Notes under the pieces: generated by a model
The model's database searches: none
Told to the model about the DNA's origin: nothing
The model's input: only the letters and a program-made list of their open reading frames with translations
NCBI GenBank assembly: GCA_963210315.1
Contig: OY723304.1
Coordinates: 1,860,001-1,924,000, forward strand
Direction: 5' to 3'
DNA length: 64,000 bases
Source: Rhynchopus euleeides
Taxonomy: Eukaryota; Euglenozoa; Diplonemea; Diplonemida; Diplonemidae
In this document: positions 42,301 to 56,695 of the stretch, one piece after another
Position numbering within the stretch: position 1 is the first letter of the stretch
Layout: each line of letters opens with the position of its first letter
Position numbers and translations under genes: made by a program

Positions 42301-45300
42301 TCAGATTCCTGAAAATCCTTGGCAGTGGGCATTCCGATTCCTGAAAATCCTTGGCTGTGGGCATTCAGATTCCTGAAAATCCTGAGCTTGTGGGCATTCA
42401 GATGCCTGAAAATCCTGAGCTTGTGGGCATTCAGATTCCTGAAAATCCTGAGCTGTGGTCATTCAGATTCCTGAAGATCCTTGGCAGTGGGCATTCAGAT
42501 TCCTGAAAATCCTTGGCTGTGGGCATTCAGATTCCTGAAAATCCTGAGCTTGTGGGCATTCCGATTCCTGAAGATCCTTGGCTGTGGGCATTCAGATTCC
42601 TGAAAATCCTTGGCAGTGGGCATTCAGATTCCTGAAAATCCTGAGCTTGTGGGCATTCAGATTCCTGAAGATCCTTGGCTGTGGGCATTCAGATTCCTGA
42701 AAATCCTGAGCTTGTGGGCATTCAGATTCCTGAAAATCCTGAGCTTGTGGGCATTCAGATTCCTGAAAATCCTGAGCTGTGGTCATTCAGATTCCTGAAG
42801 ATCCTTGGCAGCGGGCATTCAGATTCCTGAAAATCCTTGGCTGTGGGCATTCCGATTCCTGAAACTCCTTGGCTGTGGGCATTCAGATTCCTGAAAATCC
42901 TGAGCTTGTGGGCATACAGATTCCTGAAGATCCTTGGCAGTGGGCATTCAGATTCCTGAAGATCCTTGGCTGTGGGCATTCAGATTCCTGAAGATCCTTG
43001 GCAGTGGGCATTCAGATTCCTGAAAACCCTGAGCTTCGGGCATTCAGATTCCGGAGGATCCTTGGCAGTGGGCATTCAGATTCCTGAAAATCCTGAGTTT
43101 CGGGCATTCAGATTCCTGAAGATCCTGAGCTGTGGGCATTCAGATTCCTGAAGATCCTTGGCAGTGGGCATTCAGATTCCTGAAAATCCTGAGCTTCGGG
43201 CATTCAGATTCCTGAAGATCCTGAGCTGTGGGCATTCAGATTCCTGAAAATCCTGAGCTTCGGGCATTCAGATTCCTGTAAATCCTTGGCTGTGGGCATT
43301 CAGATTCCTAAAGATCCTTGGCAGTGGGCATTCAGATTCCTGAAAATCGTGAGCTTGTGGGCATTCAGATTCCTGAAAATCCTGAGCTTGTGGGCATTCC
43401 GATTCCTGAAGATCCTTGGCTGTGGGCATTCAGATTCCTGAAAATCCTTGGCAGTGGGCATTCAGATTCCTGAAAATCCTGAGCTTGTGGGCATTCAGAT
43501 TCCTGAAGATCCTTGGCTGTGGGCATTCAGATTCCTGAAAATCCTTGGCTGTGGGCATTCAGATTCCTGAAAATCCTGAGCTTGTGGGCATTCAGATTCC
43601 TGAAAATCCTTGGCAGTGGGCATTCCGATTCCTGAAAATCCTTGGCTGTGGGCATTCAGATTCCTGAAAATCCTGAGCTTGTGGGCATTCAGATGCCTGA
43701 AAATCCTGAGCTTGTGGGCATTCAGATTCCTGAAAATCCTGAGCTGTGGTCATTCAGATTCCTGAAGATCCTTGGCAGTGGGCATTCAGATTCCTGAAAA
43801 TCCTCGGCTGTGGGCATTCCGATTCCTGAAAATCCTTGGCTGTGGGCATTCAGATTCCTGAAAATCCTGAGCTTGTGGGCATACAGATTCCTGAAGATCC
43901 TTGGCAGTGGGCATTCAGATTCCTGAAAATCCTTGGCTGTGGGCATTCAGATTCCTGAAGATCCTTGGCAGTGGGCATTCAGATTCCTGAAAATCCTTGG
44001 CTGTGGGCATTCAGATTCCTGAAAATCCTGAGCTTGTGGGCATTCAGATTCCTGAAAATCCTTGGCAGTGGGCATTCCGATTCCTGAAAATCCTTGGCTG
44101 TGGGCATTCAGATTCCTGAAAATCCTGAGCTTGTGGGCATTCAGATTCCTGAAAATCCTGAGCTTGTGGGCATTCAGATTCCTGAAAATCCTGAGCTGTG
44201 GTCATTCAGATTCCTGAAGATCCTTGGCAGTGGGCATTCAGATTCCTGAAAATCCTTGGCTGTGGGCATTCCGATTCCTGAAAATCCTGAGCTGTGGTCA
44301 TTCAGATTCCTGAAGATCCTTGGCAGTGGGCATTCAGATTCCTGAAAATCCTTGGCTGTGGGCATTCAGATTCCTGAAAATCCTGAGCTTGTGGGCATAC
44401 AGATTCCTGAAGATCCTTGGCAGTGGGCATTCAGATTCCTGAAAATCCTTGGCTGTGGGCATTCAGATTCCTGAAAACCCTGAGCTTCGGGCATTCAGAT
44501 TCCTGAAGATCCTTGGCAGTGGGCATTCAGATTCCTGAAAATCCTTGGCTGTGGGCATTCAGATTCCTGAAGATCCTTGGCAGTGGGCATTCAGATTCCT
44601 GAAAATCCTGAGCTTGTGGGCATTCCGATTCCTGAAAATCCTTGGCTGTGGGCATTCAGATTCCTGAAAATCCTGAGCTTGTGGGCATTCAGATTCCTGA
44701 AAATCCTTGGCAGTGGGCATTCCGATTCCTGAAAATCCTTGGCTGTGGGCATTCAGATTCCTGAAAATCCTGAGCTTGTGGGCATTCAGATGCCTGAAAA
44801 TCCTGAGCTTGTGGGCATTCAGATTCCTGAAAATCCTGAGCTGTGGTCATTCAGATTCCTGAAGATCCTTGGCAGTGGGCATTCAGATTCCTGAAAATCC
44901 TTGGCTGTGGGCATTCAGATTCCTGAAAATCCTGAGCTTGTGGGCATTCCGATTCCTGAAGATCCTTGGCTGTGGGCATTCAGATTCCTGAAAATCCTTG
45001 GCAGTGGGCATTCAGATTCCTGAAAATCCTGAGCTTGTGGGCATTCAGATTCCTGAAGATCCTTGGCTGTGGGCATTCAGATTCCTGAAAATCCTGAGCT
45101 TGTGGGCATTCAGATTCCTGAAAATCCTGAGCTTGTGGGCATTCAGATTCCTGAAAATCCTGAGCTGTGGTCATTCAGATTCCTGAAGATCCTTGGCAGC
45201 GGGCATTCAGATTCCTGAAAATCCTTGGCTGTGGGCATTCCGATTCCTGAAACTCCTTGGCTGTGGGCATTCAGATTCCTGAAAATCCTGAGCTTGTGGG

Positions 45301-48300
45301 CATACAGATTCCTGAAGATCCTTGGCAGTGGGCATTCAGATTCCTGAAGATCCTTGGCTGTGGGCATTCAGATTCCTGAAGATCCGTGGCAGTGGGCATT
45401 CAGATTCCTGAAAACCCTGAGCTTCGGGCATTCAGATTCCGGAAGATCCTTGGCAGTGGGCATTCAGATTCCTGAAAATCCTGAGTTTCGGGCATTCAGA
45501 TTCCTGAAGATCCTGAGCTGTGGGCATTCAGATTCCTGAAGATCCTTGGCAGTGGGCATTCAGATTCCTGAAAATCCTGAGCTTCGGGCATTCAGATTCC
45601 TGAAGATCCTGAGCTGTGGGCATTCAGATTCCTGAAAATCCTGAGCTTCGGGCATTCAGATTACTGTAAATCCTTGGCTGTGGGCATTCAGATTCCTGAA
45701 GATCCTTGGCAGTGGGCATTCAGATTCCTGAAAATCCTTGGCTGTGGGCATTCAGATTCCTGAAAATCCTGACCTTGTGGGCATTCAGATTCCTGAACCT
45801 CCTGAGCTGTGGGCATTCAGATTCCTGAAAATCCTGAGCTTGTGGGCATTCCGATTCCTGAAAATCCTTGGCTGTGGGCATTCCGATTCCTGAAAATCCT
45901 TGGCTGTGGGCATTCAGATTCCTGAAAATCGTGAGCTTGTGGGCATTCAGATTCCTGAAAATCCTTGGCAGTGGGCATTCAGATTCCTGAAAATCCTGAG
46001 CTTGTGGGCATTCCGATTCCTGAAGATCCTTGGCTGTGGGCATTCAGATTCCTGAAAATCCTTGGCAGTGGGCATTCAGATTCCTGAAAATCCTGAGCTT
46101 GTGGGCATTCAGATTCCTGAAGATCCTTGGCTGTGGGCATTCAGATTCCTGAAAATCCTGAGCTTGTGGGCATTCAGATTCCTGAAAATCCTTGGCAGTG
46201 GGCATTCCGATTCCTGAAAATCCTTGGCTGTGGGCATTCAGATTCCTGAAAATCCTGAGCTTGTGGGCATTCAGATGCCTGAAAATCCTGAGCTTGTGGG
46301 CATTCAGATTCCTGAAAATCCTGAGCTGTGGTCATTCAGATTCCTGAAGATCCTTGGCAGTGGGCATTCAGATTCCTGAAAATCCTTGGCTGTGGGCATT
46401 CAGATTCCTGAAAATCCTGAGCTTGTGGGCATACAGATTCCTGAAGATCCTTGGCAGTGGGCATTCAGATTCCTGAAAATCCTTGGCTGTGGGCATTCAG
46501 ATTCCTGAAAACCCTGAGCTTCGGGCATTCAGATTCCTGAAGATCCTTGGCAGTGGGCATTCCGATTCCTGAAAATCCTTGGCTGTGGGCATTCAGATTC
46601 CTGAAAATCCTGAGCTTGTGGGCATACAGATTCCTGAAGATCCTTGGCAGTGGGCATTCAGATTCCTGAAAATCCTTGGCTGTGGGCATTCAGATTCCTG
46701 AAGATCCTTGGCAGTGGGCATTCAGATTCCTGAAAATCCTTGGCTGTGGGCATTCAGATTCCTGAAAATCCTTGGCAGTGGGCATTCCGATTCCTGAAAA
46801 TCCTTGGCTGTGGGCATTCAGATTCCTGAAAATCCTGAGCTTGTGGGCATTCAGATTCCTGAAAATCCTGAGCTTGTGGGCATTCAGATTCCTGAAAATC
46901 CTGAGCTGTGGTCATTCAGATTCCTGAAGATCCTTGGCAGTGGGCATTCAGATTCCTGAAAATCCTTGGCTGTGGGCATTCCGATTCCTGAAAATCCTGA
47001 GCTGTGGTCATTCAGATTCCTGAAGATCCTTGGCAGTGGGCATTCAGATTCCTGAAAATCCTTGGCTGTGGGCATTCAGATTCCTGAAAATCCTGAGCTT
47101 GTGGGCATACAGATTCCTGAAGATCCTTGGCAGTGGGCATTCAGATTCCTGAAAATCCTTGGCTGTGGGCATTCAGATTCCTGAAAACCCTGAGCTTCGG
47201 GCATTCAGATTCCTGAAGATCCTTGGCAGTGGGCATTCAGATTCCTGAAAATCCTTGGCTGTGGGCATTCAGATTCCTGAAGATCCTTGGCAGTGGGCAT
47301 TCAGATTCCTGAAAATCCTGAGCTTGTGGGCATTCCGATTCCTGAAAATCCTTGGCTGTGGGCATTCAGATTCCTGAAAATCCTGAGCTTGTGGGCATTC
47401 AGATTCCTGAAAATCCTTGGCAGTGGGCATTCCGATTCCTGAAAATCCTTGGCTGTGGGCATTCAGATTCCTGAAAATCCTGAGCTTGTGGGCATTCAGA
47501 TGCCTGAAAATCCTGAGCTTGTGGGCATTCAGATTCCTGAAAATCCTGAGCTGTGGTCATTCAGATTCCTGAAGATCCTTGGCAGTGGGCATTCAGATTC
47601 CTGAAAATCCTTGGCTGTGGGCATTCCGATTCCTGAAAATCCTCGGCTGTGGGCATTCAGATTCCTGAAAATCCTGAGCTTGTGGGCATACAGATTCCTG
47701 AAGATCCTTGGCAGTGGGCATTCAGATTCCTGAAAATCCTTGGCTGTGGGCATTCAGATTCCTGAAGATCCTTGGCAGTGGGCATTCAGATTCCTGAAAA
47801 TCCTTGGCTGTGGGCATTCAGATTCCTGAAAATCCTGAGCTTGTGGGCATTCAGATTCCTGAAAATCCTTGGCAGTGGGCATTCCGATTCCTGAAAATCC
47901 TTGGCTGTGGGCATTCAGATTCCTGAAAATCCTGAGCTTGTGGGCATTCAGATTCCTGAAAATCCTGAGCTTGTGGGCATTCAGATTCCTGAAAATCTTG
48001 AGCTGTGGTCATTCAGATTCCTGAAGATCCTTGGCAGTGGGCATTCAGATTCCTGAAAATCCTTGGCTGTGGGCATTCCGATTCCTGAAAATCCTGAGCT
48101 GTGGTCATTCAGATTCCTGAAGATCCTTGGCAGTGGGCATTCAGATTCCTGAAAATCCTTGGCTGTGGGCATTCAGATTCCTGAAAATCCTGAGCTTGTG
48201 GGCATACAGATTCCTGAAGATCCTTGGCAGTGGGCATTCAGATTCCTGAAAATCCTTGGCTGTGGGCATTCAGATTCCTGAAAACCCTGAGCTTCGGGCA

Positions 48301-51300
48301 TTCAGATTCCTGAAGATCCTTGGCAGTGGGCATTCAGATTCCTGAAAATCCTTGGCTGTGGGCATTCAGATTCCTGAAGATCCTTGGCAGTGGGCATTCA
48401 GATTCCTGAAAACCCTGAGCTTCGGGCATTCAGATTCCTGAAGATCCTTGGCAGTGGGCATTCAGATTCCTGAAAATCCTGAGTTTCGCGCATTCAGATT
48501 CCTGAAGATCCTGAGCTGTGGGCATTCAGATTCCTGAAGATCCTTGGCAGTGGGCATTCAGATTCCTGAAAATCCTGAGCTTCGGGCATTCAGATTCCTG
48601 AAGATCCTGAGCTGTGGGCATTCAGATTCCTGAAAATCCTGAGCTTCGGGCATTCAGATTCCTGTAAATCCTTGGCTGTGGGCATTCAGATTCCTGAAGA
48701 TCCTTGGCAGTGGGCATTCCGATTCCTGAAAATCCTTGGCTGTGGGCATTCAGATTCCTGAAAATCCTGACCTTGTGGGCATTCAGATTCCTGAAAATCC
48801 TGAGCTTGTGGGCATTCCGATTCCTGAAAATCCTTGGCTGTGGGCATTCCGATTCCTGAAAATCCTTGGCTGTGGGCATTCAGATTCCTGAAAATCGTGA
48901 GCTGTGGGCATTCAGATTCCTGAAGATCCTTGGCTGTGGGCATTCAGATTCCTGAAAATCCTGAGCTTGTGGGCATTCAGATTCCTGAAAATCCTTGGCA
49001 GTGGGCATTCCGATTCCTGAAAATCCTTGGCTGTGGGCATTCAGATTCCTGAAAATCCTGAGCTTGTGGGCATTCAGATTCCTGAAAATCCTTGGCAGTG
49101 GGCATTCCGATTCCTGAAAATCCTTGGCTGTGGGCATTCAGATTCCTGAAAATCCTGAGCTTGTGGGCATTCAGATTCCTGAAAATCCTGAGCTTGTGGG
49201 CATTCAGATTCCTGAAAATCCTGAGCTGTGGTCATTCAGATTCCTGAAGATTCTTGGCAGCGGGCATTCAGATTCCTGAAAATCCTTGGCTGTGGGCATT
49301 CCGATTCCTGAAACTCCTTGGCTGTGGGCATTCAGATTCCTGAAAATCCTGAGCTTGTGGGCATACAGATTCCTGAAGATCCTTGGCAGTGGGCATTCAG
49401 ATTCCTGAAAATCCTTGGCTGTGGGCATTCAGATTCCTGAAGATCCTTGGCAGTGGGCATTCAGATTCCTGAAAACCCTGAGCTTCGGGCATTCAGATTC
49501 CTGAAGATCCTTGGCAGTGGGCATTCAGATTCCTGAAAATCCTGAGTTTCGGGCATTCAGATTCCTGAAGATCCTTGGCAGTGGGCATTCAGATTCCTGA
49601 AAATCCTGAGCTTCGGGCATTCAGATTCCTGAAGATCCTTGGCAGTGGGCATTCAGATTCCTGAAGATCCTGAGCTGTGGGCATTCAGATTCCTGAAGAT
49701 CCTTGGCAGTGGGCATTCAGATTCCTGAAAATCCTGAGCTTCGGGCATTCAGATTCCTGAAGATCCTGAGCTGTGGGCATTCAGATTCCTGAAAATCCTG
49801 AGCTTCGGGCATTCAGATTCCTGTAAATCCTTGGCTGTGGGCATTCAGACTCGTGAAGATCCTTGGCAGTGGGCATTCAGATTCCTGAAAATCCTTGGCT
49901 GTGGGCATTCAGATTCCTGAAAATCCTGACCTTGTGGGCATTCAGATTCCTGAACCTCCTGAGCTGTGGGCATTCAGATTCCTGAAAATCCTGAGCTTGT
50001 GGGCATTCCGATTCCTGAAAATCCTTGGCTGTGGGCATTCCGATTCCTGAAAATCCTTGGCTGTGGGCATTCAGATTCCTGAAAATCGTGAGCTTGTGGG
50101 CATTCAGATTCCTGAAAATCCTTGGCAGTGGGCATTCAGATTCCTGAAAATCCTGAGCTTGTGGGCATTCCGATTCCTGAAGATCCTTGGCTGTGGGCAT
50201 TCAGATTCCTGAAAATCCTTGGCAGTGGGCATTCAGATTCCTGAAAATCCTGAGCTTGTGGGCATTCAGATTCCTGAAGATCCTTGGCTGTGGGCATTCA
50301 GATTCCTGAAAATCCTGAGCTTGTGGGCATTCAGATTCCTGAAATTCCTTGGCAGTGGGCATTCAGATTCCTGAAAATCCTGAGCTTGTGGGCATTCCGA
50401 TTCCTGAAAATCCTTGGCTGTGGGCATTCAGATTCCTGAAAATCCTGAGCTTGTGGGCATTCAGATTCCTGAAAATCCTTGGCAGTGGGCATTCCGATTC
50501 CTGAAAATCCTTGGCTGTGGGCATTCAGATTCCTGAAAATCCTGAGCCTGTGGGCATTCAGATTCCTGAAAATCCTTGGCTGTGGGCATTCCGATTCCTG
50601 AAAATCCTGAGCTGTGGTCATTCAGATTCCTGAAGATCCTTGGCAGTGGGCATTCAGATTCCTGAAAATCCTTGGCTGTGGGCATTCAGATTCCTGAAAA
50701 TCCTGAGCTTGTGGGCATACAGATTCCTGAAGATCCTTGGCAGTGGGCATTCAGATTCCTGAAAATCCTTGGCTGTGGGCATTCAGATTCCTGAAAACCC
50801 TGAGCTTCGGGCATTCAGATTCCTGAAGATCCTTGGCAGTGGGCATTCAGATTCCTGAAAATCCTTGGCTGTGGGCATTCAGATTCCTGAAGATCCTTGG
50901 CAGTGGGCATTCAGATTCCTGAAAACCCTGAGCTTCGGGCATTCAGATTCCTGAAGATCCTTGGCAGTGGGCATTCAGATTCCTGAAAATCCTGAGTTTC
51001 GCGCATTCAGATTCCTGAAGATCCTGAGCTGTGGGCATTCAGATTCCTGAAGATCCTTGGCAGTGGGCATTCAGATTCCTGAAAATCCTGAGCTTCGGGC
51101 ATTCAGATTCCTGAAGATCCTGAGCTGTGGGCATTCAGATTCCTGAAAATCCTGAGCTTCGGGCATTCAGATTCCTGTAAATCCTTGGCTGTGGGCATTC
51201 AGATTCCTGAAGATCCTTGGCAGTGGGCATTCCGATTCCTGAAAATCCTTGGCTGTGGGCATTCAGATTCCTGAAAATCCTGACCTTGTGGGCATTCAGA

Positions 51301-51929
51301 TTCCTGAAAATCCTGAGCTTGTGGGCATTCCGATTCCTGAAAATCCTTGGCTGTGGGCATTCCGATTCCTGAAAATCCTTGGCTGTGGGCATTCAGATTC
51401 CTGAAAATCGTGAGCTGTGGGCATTCAGATTCCTGAAGATCCTTGGCTGTGGGCATTCAGATTCCTGAAAATCCTGAGCTTGTGGGCATTCAGATTCCTG
51501 AAAATCCTTGGCAGTGGGCATTCCGATTCCTGAAAATCCTTGGCTGTGGGCATTCAGATTCCTGAAAATCCTGAGCTTGTGGGCATTCAGATTCCTGAAA
51601 ATCCTTGGCAGTGGGCATTCCGATTCCTGAAAATCCTTGGCTGTGGGCATTCAGATTCCTGAAAATCCTGAGCTTGTGGGCATTCAGATTCCTGAAAATC
51701 CTGAGCTTGTGGGCATTCAGATTCCTGAAAATCCTGAGCTGTGGTCATTCAGATTCCTGAAGATTCTTGGCAGCGGGCATTCAGATTCCTGAAAATCCTT
51801 GGCTATGGGCATTCCGATTCCTGAAACTCCTTGGCTGTGGGCATTCAGATTCCTGAAAATCCTGAGCTTGTGGGCATACAGATTCCTGAAGATCCTTGGC
51901 AGTGGGCATTCAGATTCCTGAGGAGCCAA

Positions 51930-52452
51930 GGTCCTGGGTAAGACGTTAAACTGCCTGGGGGGGCCGTCCCCGGACCATGACGGGTGCCTGCACCAGGAGT
52001 CTAGCACGGCCGTGGTCCAGGGCATGACCGAAAACTGCTTGGGTACCGAGGCTCCCCAGACCAGGAAGGGTGGAGACACCTGGAGTCTAAATAGTCACAC
52101 CACGTCAGGCCAGACCTTCGCATTGCACTCCGCGAAGACTGCCACACAGCCGCGGGGCAGGTGTGCAGCCTGTGGAAAACCTCGTACAGAAAAGGGTCGG
52201 CGACCGCCCGCCCCCAGTCTGAGAGGCATCAGCCGAATCTCGGTGGAGGCGGGCACAAAACAAAAGGGAGAGTCGTCACTGTGCATATCAGCACGGTCCC
52301 GCCCTCTGTGCCAGACCAACACACCACCAAAGGAAAAGAGGAAGAGGCGACGTAAGGCAATGCCTCCGTGCGGCCAGGAGAACACGAAATAGCGACCCCC
52401 TCAACGGGGAATGCTACGAGCACGGCCAAAAATCGTTCAAAATCGTTCAAAT
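51930..52452 (+). repeat. GC-rich insert, copy 5 with a different left junction
   Basis: The core is identical in form, but the left junction reads CTGAGGAGCCAA before GGTCCTGGG, and the right end joins a different monomer phase. It carries GAGTCGTCACTG where copies 1, 3 and 4 have GAGACGTCACTG. It is therefore either a separate insertion or a rearranged copy. Confidence 0.8.
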
Positions 52453-55400
52453 CCTGAGCTTGTGGGCATACAGATTCCTGAAGATCCTTGGCAGTGGGCA
52501 TTCAGATTCCTGAAAATCCTTGGCTGTGGGCATTCAGATTCCTGAAGATCCTTGGCAGTGGGCATTCAGATTCCTGAAAACCCTGAGCTTCGGGCATTCA
52601 GATTCCTGAAGATCCTTGGCAGTGGGCATTCAGATTCCTGAAAATCCTGAGTTTCGGGCATTCAGATTCCTGAAGATCCTTGGCAGTGGGCATTCAGATT
52701 CCTGAAAATCCTGAGCTTCGGGCATTCAGATTCCTGAAGATCCTTGGCAGTGGGCATTCAGATTCCTGAAGATCCTGAGCTGTGGGCATTCAGATTCCTG
52801 AAGATCCTTGGCAGTGGGCATTCAGATTCCTGAAAATCCTGAGCTTCGGGCATTCAGATTCCTGAAGATCCTGAGCTGTGGGCATTCAGATTCCTGAAAA
52901 TCCTGAGCTTCGGGCATTCAGATTCCTGTAAATCCTTGGCTGTGGGCATTCAGACTCGTGAAGATCCTTGGCAGTGGGCATTCAGATTCCTGAAAATCCT
53001 TGGCTGTGGGCATTCAGATTCCTGAAAATCCTGACCTTGTGGGCATTCAGATTCCTGAACCTCCTGAGCTGTGGGCATTCAGATTCCTGAAAATCCTGAG
53101 CTTGTGGGCATTCCGATTCCTGAAAATCCTTGGCTGTGGGCATTCCGATTCCTGAAAATCCTTGGCTGTGGGCATTCAGATTCCTGAAAATCGTGAGCTT
53201 GTGGGCATTCAGATTCCTGAAAATCCTTGGCAGTGGGCATTCAGATTCCTGAAAATCCTGAGCTTGTGGGCATTCCGATTCCTGAAGATCCTTGGCTGTG
53301 GGCATTCAGATTCCTGAAAATCCTTGGCAGTGGGCATTCAGATTCCTGAAAATCCTGAGCTTGTGGGCATTCAGATTCCTGAAGATCCTTGGCTGTGGGC
53401 ATTCAGATTCCTGAAAATCCTGAGCTTGTGGGCATTCAGATTCCTGAAAATCCTTGGCAGTGGGCATTCAGATTCCTGAAAATCCTGAGCTTGTGGGCAT
53501 TCCGATTCCTGAAAATCCTTGGCTGTGGGCATTCAGATTCCTGAAAATCCTGAGCTTGTGGGCATTCAGATTCCTGAAAATCCTTGGCAGTGGGCATTCC
53601 GATTCCTGAAAATCCTTGGCTGTGGGCATTCAGATTCCTGAAAATCCTGAGCTTGTGGGCATTCAGATTCCTGAAAATCCTGAGCTTGTGGGCATTCAGA
53701 TTCCTGAAAATCCTGAGCTGTGGTCATTCAGATTCCTGAAGATCCTTGGCAGTGGGCATTCAGATTCCTGAAAATCCTTGGCTGTGGGCATTCCGATTCC
53801 TGAAAATCCTTGGCTGTGGGCATTCAGATTCCTGAAAATCCTGAGCTTGTGGGCATACAGATTCCTGAAGATCCTTGGCAGTGGGCATTCAGATTCCTGA
53901 AAATCCTTGGCTGTGGGCATTCAGATTCCTGAAGATCCTTGGCAGTGGGCATTCAGATTCCTGAAAATCCTTGGCTGTGGGCATTCAGATTCCTGAAGAT
54001 CCTTGGCAGTGGGCATTCAGATTCCTGAAAACCCTGAGCTTCGGGCATTCAGATTCCTGAAGATCCTTGGCAGTGGGCATTCAGATTCCTGAAAATCCTG
54101 AGTTTCGGGCATTCAGATTCCTGAAGATCCTGAGCTGTGGGCATTCAGATTCCTGAAGATCCTTGGCAGTGGGCATTCAGATTCCTGAAAATCCTGAGTT
54201 TCGGGCATTCAGATTCCTGAAGATCCTGAGCTGTGGGCATTCAGATTCCTGAAGATCCTTGGCAGTGGGCATTCAGATTCCTGAAAATCCTGAGCTTCGG
54301 GCATTCAGATTCCTGAAGATCCTGAGCTGTGGGCATTCAGATTCCTGAAAATCCTGAGCTTGTGGGCATTCAGATTCCTGAAAATCCTTGGCAGTGGGCA
54401 TTCCGATTCCTGAAAATCCTGAGCTGTGGTCATTCAGATTCCTGAAGATCCTTGGCAGTGGGCATTCAGATTCCTGAAAATCCTTGGCTGTGGGCATTCC
54501 GATTCCTGAAAATCCTTGGCTGTGGGCATTCAGATTCCTGAAAATCCTGAGCTTGTGGGCATACAGATTCCTGAAGATCCTTGGCAGTGGGCATTCAGAT
54601 TCCTGAAAATCCTTGGCTGTGGGCATTCAGATTCCTGAAGATCCTTGGCAGTGGGCATTCAGATTCCTGAAAACCCTGAGCTTCGGGCATTCAGATTCCT
54701 GAAGATCCTTGGCAGTGGGCATTCAGATTCCTGAAAATCCTGAGTTTCGGGCATTCAGATTCCTGAAGATCCTGAGCTGTGGGCATTCAGATTCCTGAAG
54801 ATCCTTGGCAGTGGGCATTCAGATTCCTGAAAATCCTGAGATTCGGGCATTCAGATTCCTGAAGATCCTGAGCTGTGGGCATTCAGATTCCTGAAGATCC
54901 TTGGCAGTGGGCATTCAGATTCCTGAAAATCCTGAGCTTCGGGCATTCAGATTCCTGAAGATCCTGAGCTGTGGGCATTCAGATTCCTGAAAATCCTGAG
55001 CTTCGGGCATTCAGATTCCTGTAAATCCTTGGCTGTGGGCATTCAGATTCCTGAAGATCCTTGGCAGTGGGCATTCAGATTCCTGAAAATCCTTGGCTGT
55101 GGGCATTCAGATTCCTGAAAATCCTGACCTTGTGGGCATTCAGATTCCTGAACCTCCTGAGCTGTGGGCATTCAGATTACTGAAAATCCTGAGCTTGTGG
55201 GCATTCCGATTCCTGAAAATCCTTGGCTGTGGGCATTCCGATTCCTGAATATCCTTGGCTGTGGGCATTCAGATTCCTGAAAATCGTGAGCTGTGGGCAT
55301 TCAGATTCCTGAAGATCCTTGGCTGTGGGCATTCAGATTCCTGAAAATCCTTGGCTGTGGGCATTCAGATTCCTGAAAATCCTGACCTTGTGGGCATTCA

Positions 55401-56695
55401 GATTCCTGAACCTCCTGAGCTGTGGGCATTCAGATTCCTGAAGATCCTTGGCTGTGGGCATTCAGATTCCTGAAAATCCTTGGCTGTGGGCATTCAGATT
55501 CCTGAAAATCCTGACCTTGTGGGCATTCAGATTCCTGAACCTCCTGAGCTGTGGGCATTCAGATTCCTGAAAATCCTGAGCTTGTGGGCATTCAGATTCC
55601 TGAAAATCCTTGGCAGTGGGCATTCGGATTCCTGAAAATCCTGAGCTTGTGGGCATTCCGATTCCTGAAAATCCTTGGCAGTGGGCATTCCGATTCCTGA
55701 AAATCCTTGGCTGTGGGCATTCAGATTCCTGAAAATCCTGAGCTTGTGGGCATTCAGATTCCTGAAAATCCTTGGCAGTGGGCATTCCGATTCCTGAAAA
55801 TCCTTGGCTGTGGGCATTCAGATTCCTGAAAATCCTGAGCTTGTGGGCATTCAGATTCCTGAAAATCCTGAGCTTGTGGGCATTCAGATTCCTGAAAATC
55901 CTGAGCTGTGGTCATTCAGATTCCTGAAGATCCTTGGCAGTGGGCATTCAGATTCCTGAAAATCCTTGGCTGTGGGCATTCCGATTCCTGAAAATCCTTG
56001 GCTGTGGGCATTCAGATTCCTGAAAATCCTGAGCTTGTGGGCATACAGATTCCTGAAGATCCTTGGCAGTGGGCATTCAGATTCCTGAAAATCCTTGGCT
56101 GTGGGCATTCAGATTCCTGAAGATCCTTGGCAGTGGGCATTCAGATTCCTGAAAACCCTGAGCTTCGGGCATTCAGATTCCTGAAGATCCTTGGCAGTGG
56201 GCATTCAGATTCCTGAAAATCCTTGGCTGTGGGCATTCAGATTCCTGAAGATCCTTGGCAGTGGGCATTCAGATTCCTGAAAGCCCTGAGCTTCGGGCAT
56301 TCAGATTCCTGAAGATCCTTGGCAGTGGGCATTCAGATTCCTGAAAATCCTGAGTTTCGGGCATTCAGATTCCTGAAGATCCTGAGCTGTGGGCATTCAG
56401 ATTCCTGAAGATCCTTGGCAGTGGGCATTCAGATTCCTGAAAATCCTGAGTTTCGGGCATTCAGATTCCTGAAGATCCTGAGCTGTGGGCATTCAGATTC
56501 CTGAAGATCCTTGGCAGTGGGCATTCAGATTCCTGAAAATCCTGAGCTTCGGGCATTCAGATTCCTGAAGATCCTGAGCTGTGGGCATTCAGATTCCTGA
56601 AAATCCTGAGCTTCGGGCATTCAGATTCCTGTAAATCCTTGGCTGTGGGCATTCAGATTCCTGAAGATCCTTGGCAGTGGGCATTCAGATTCCAA

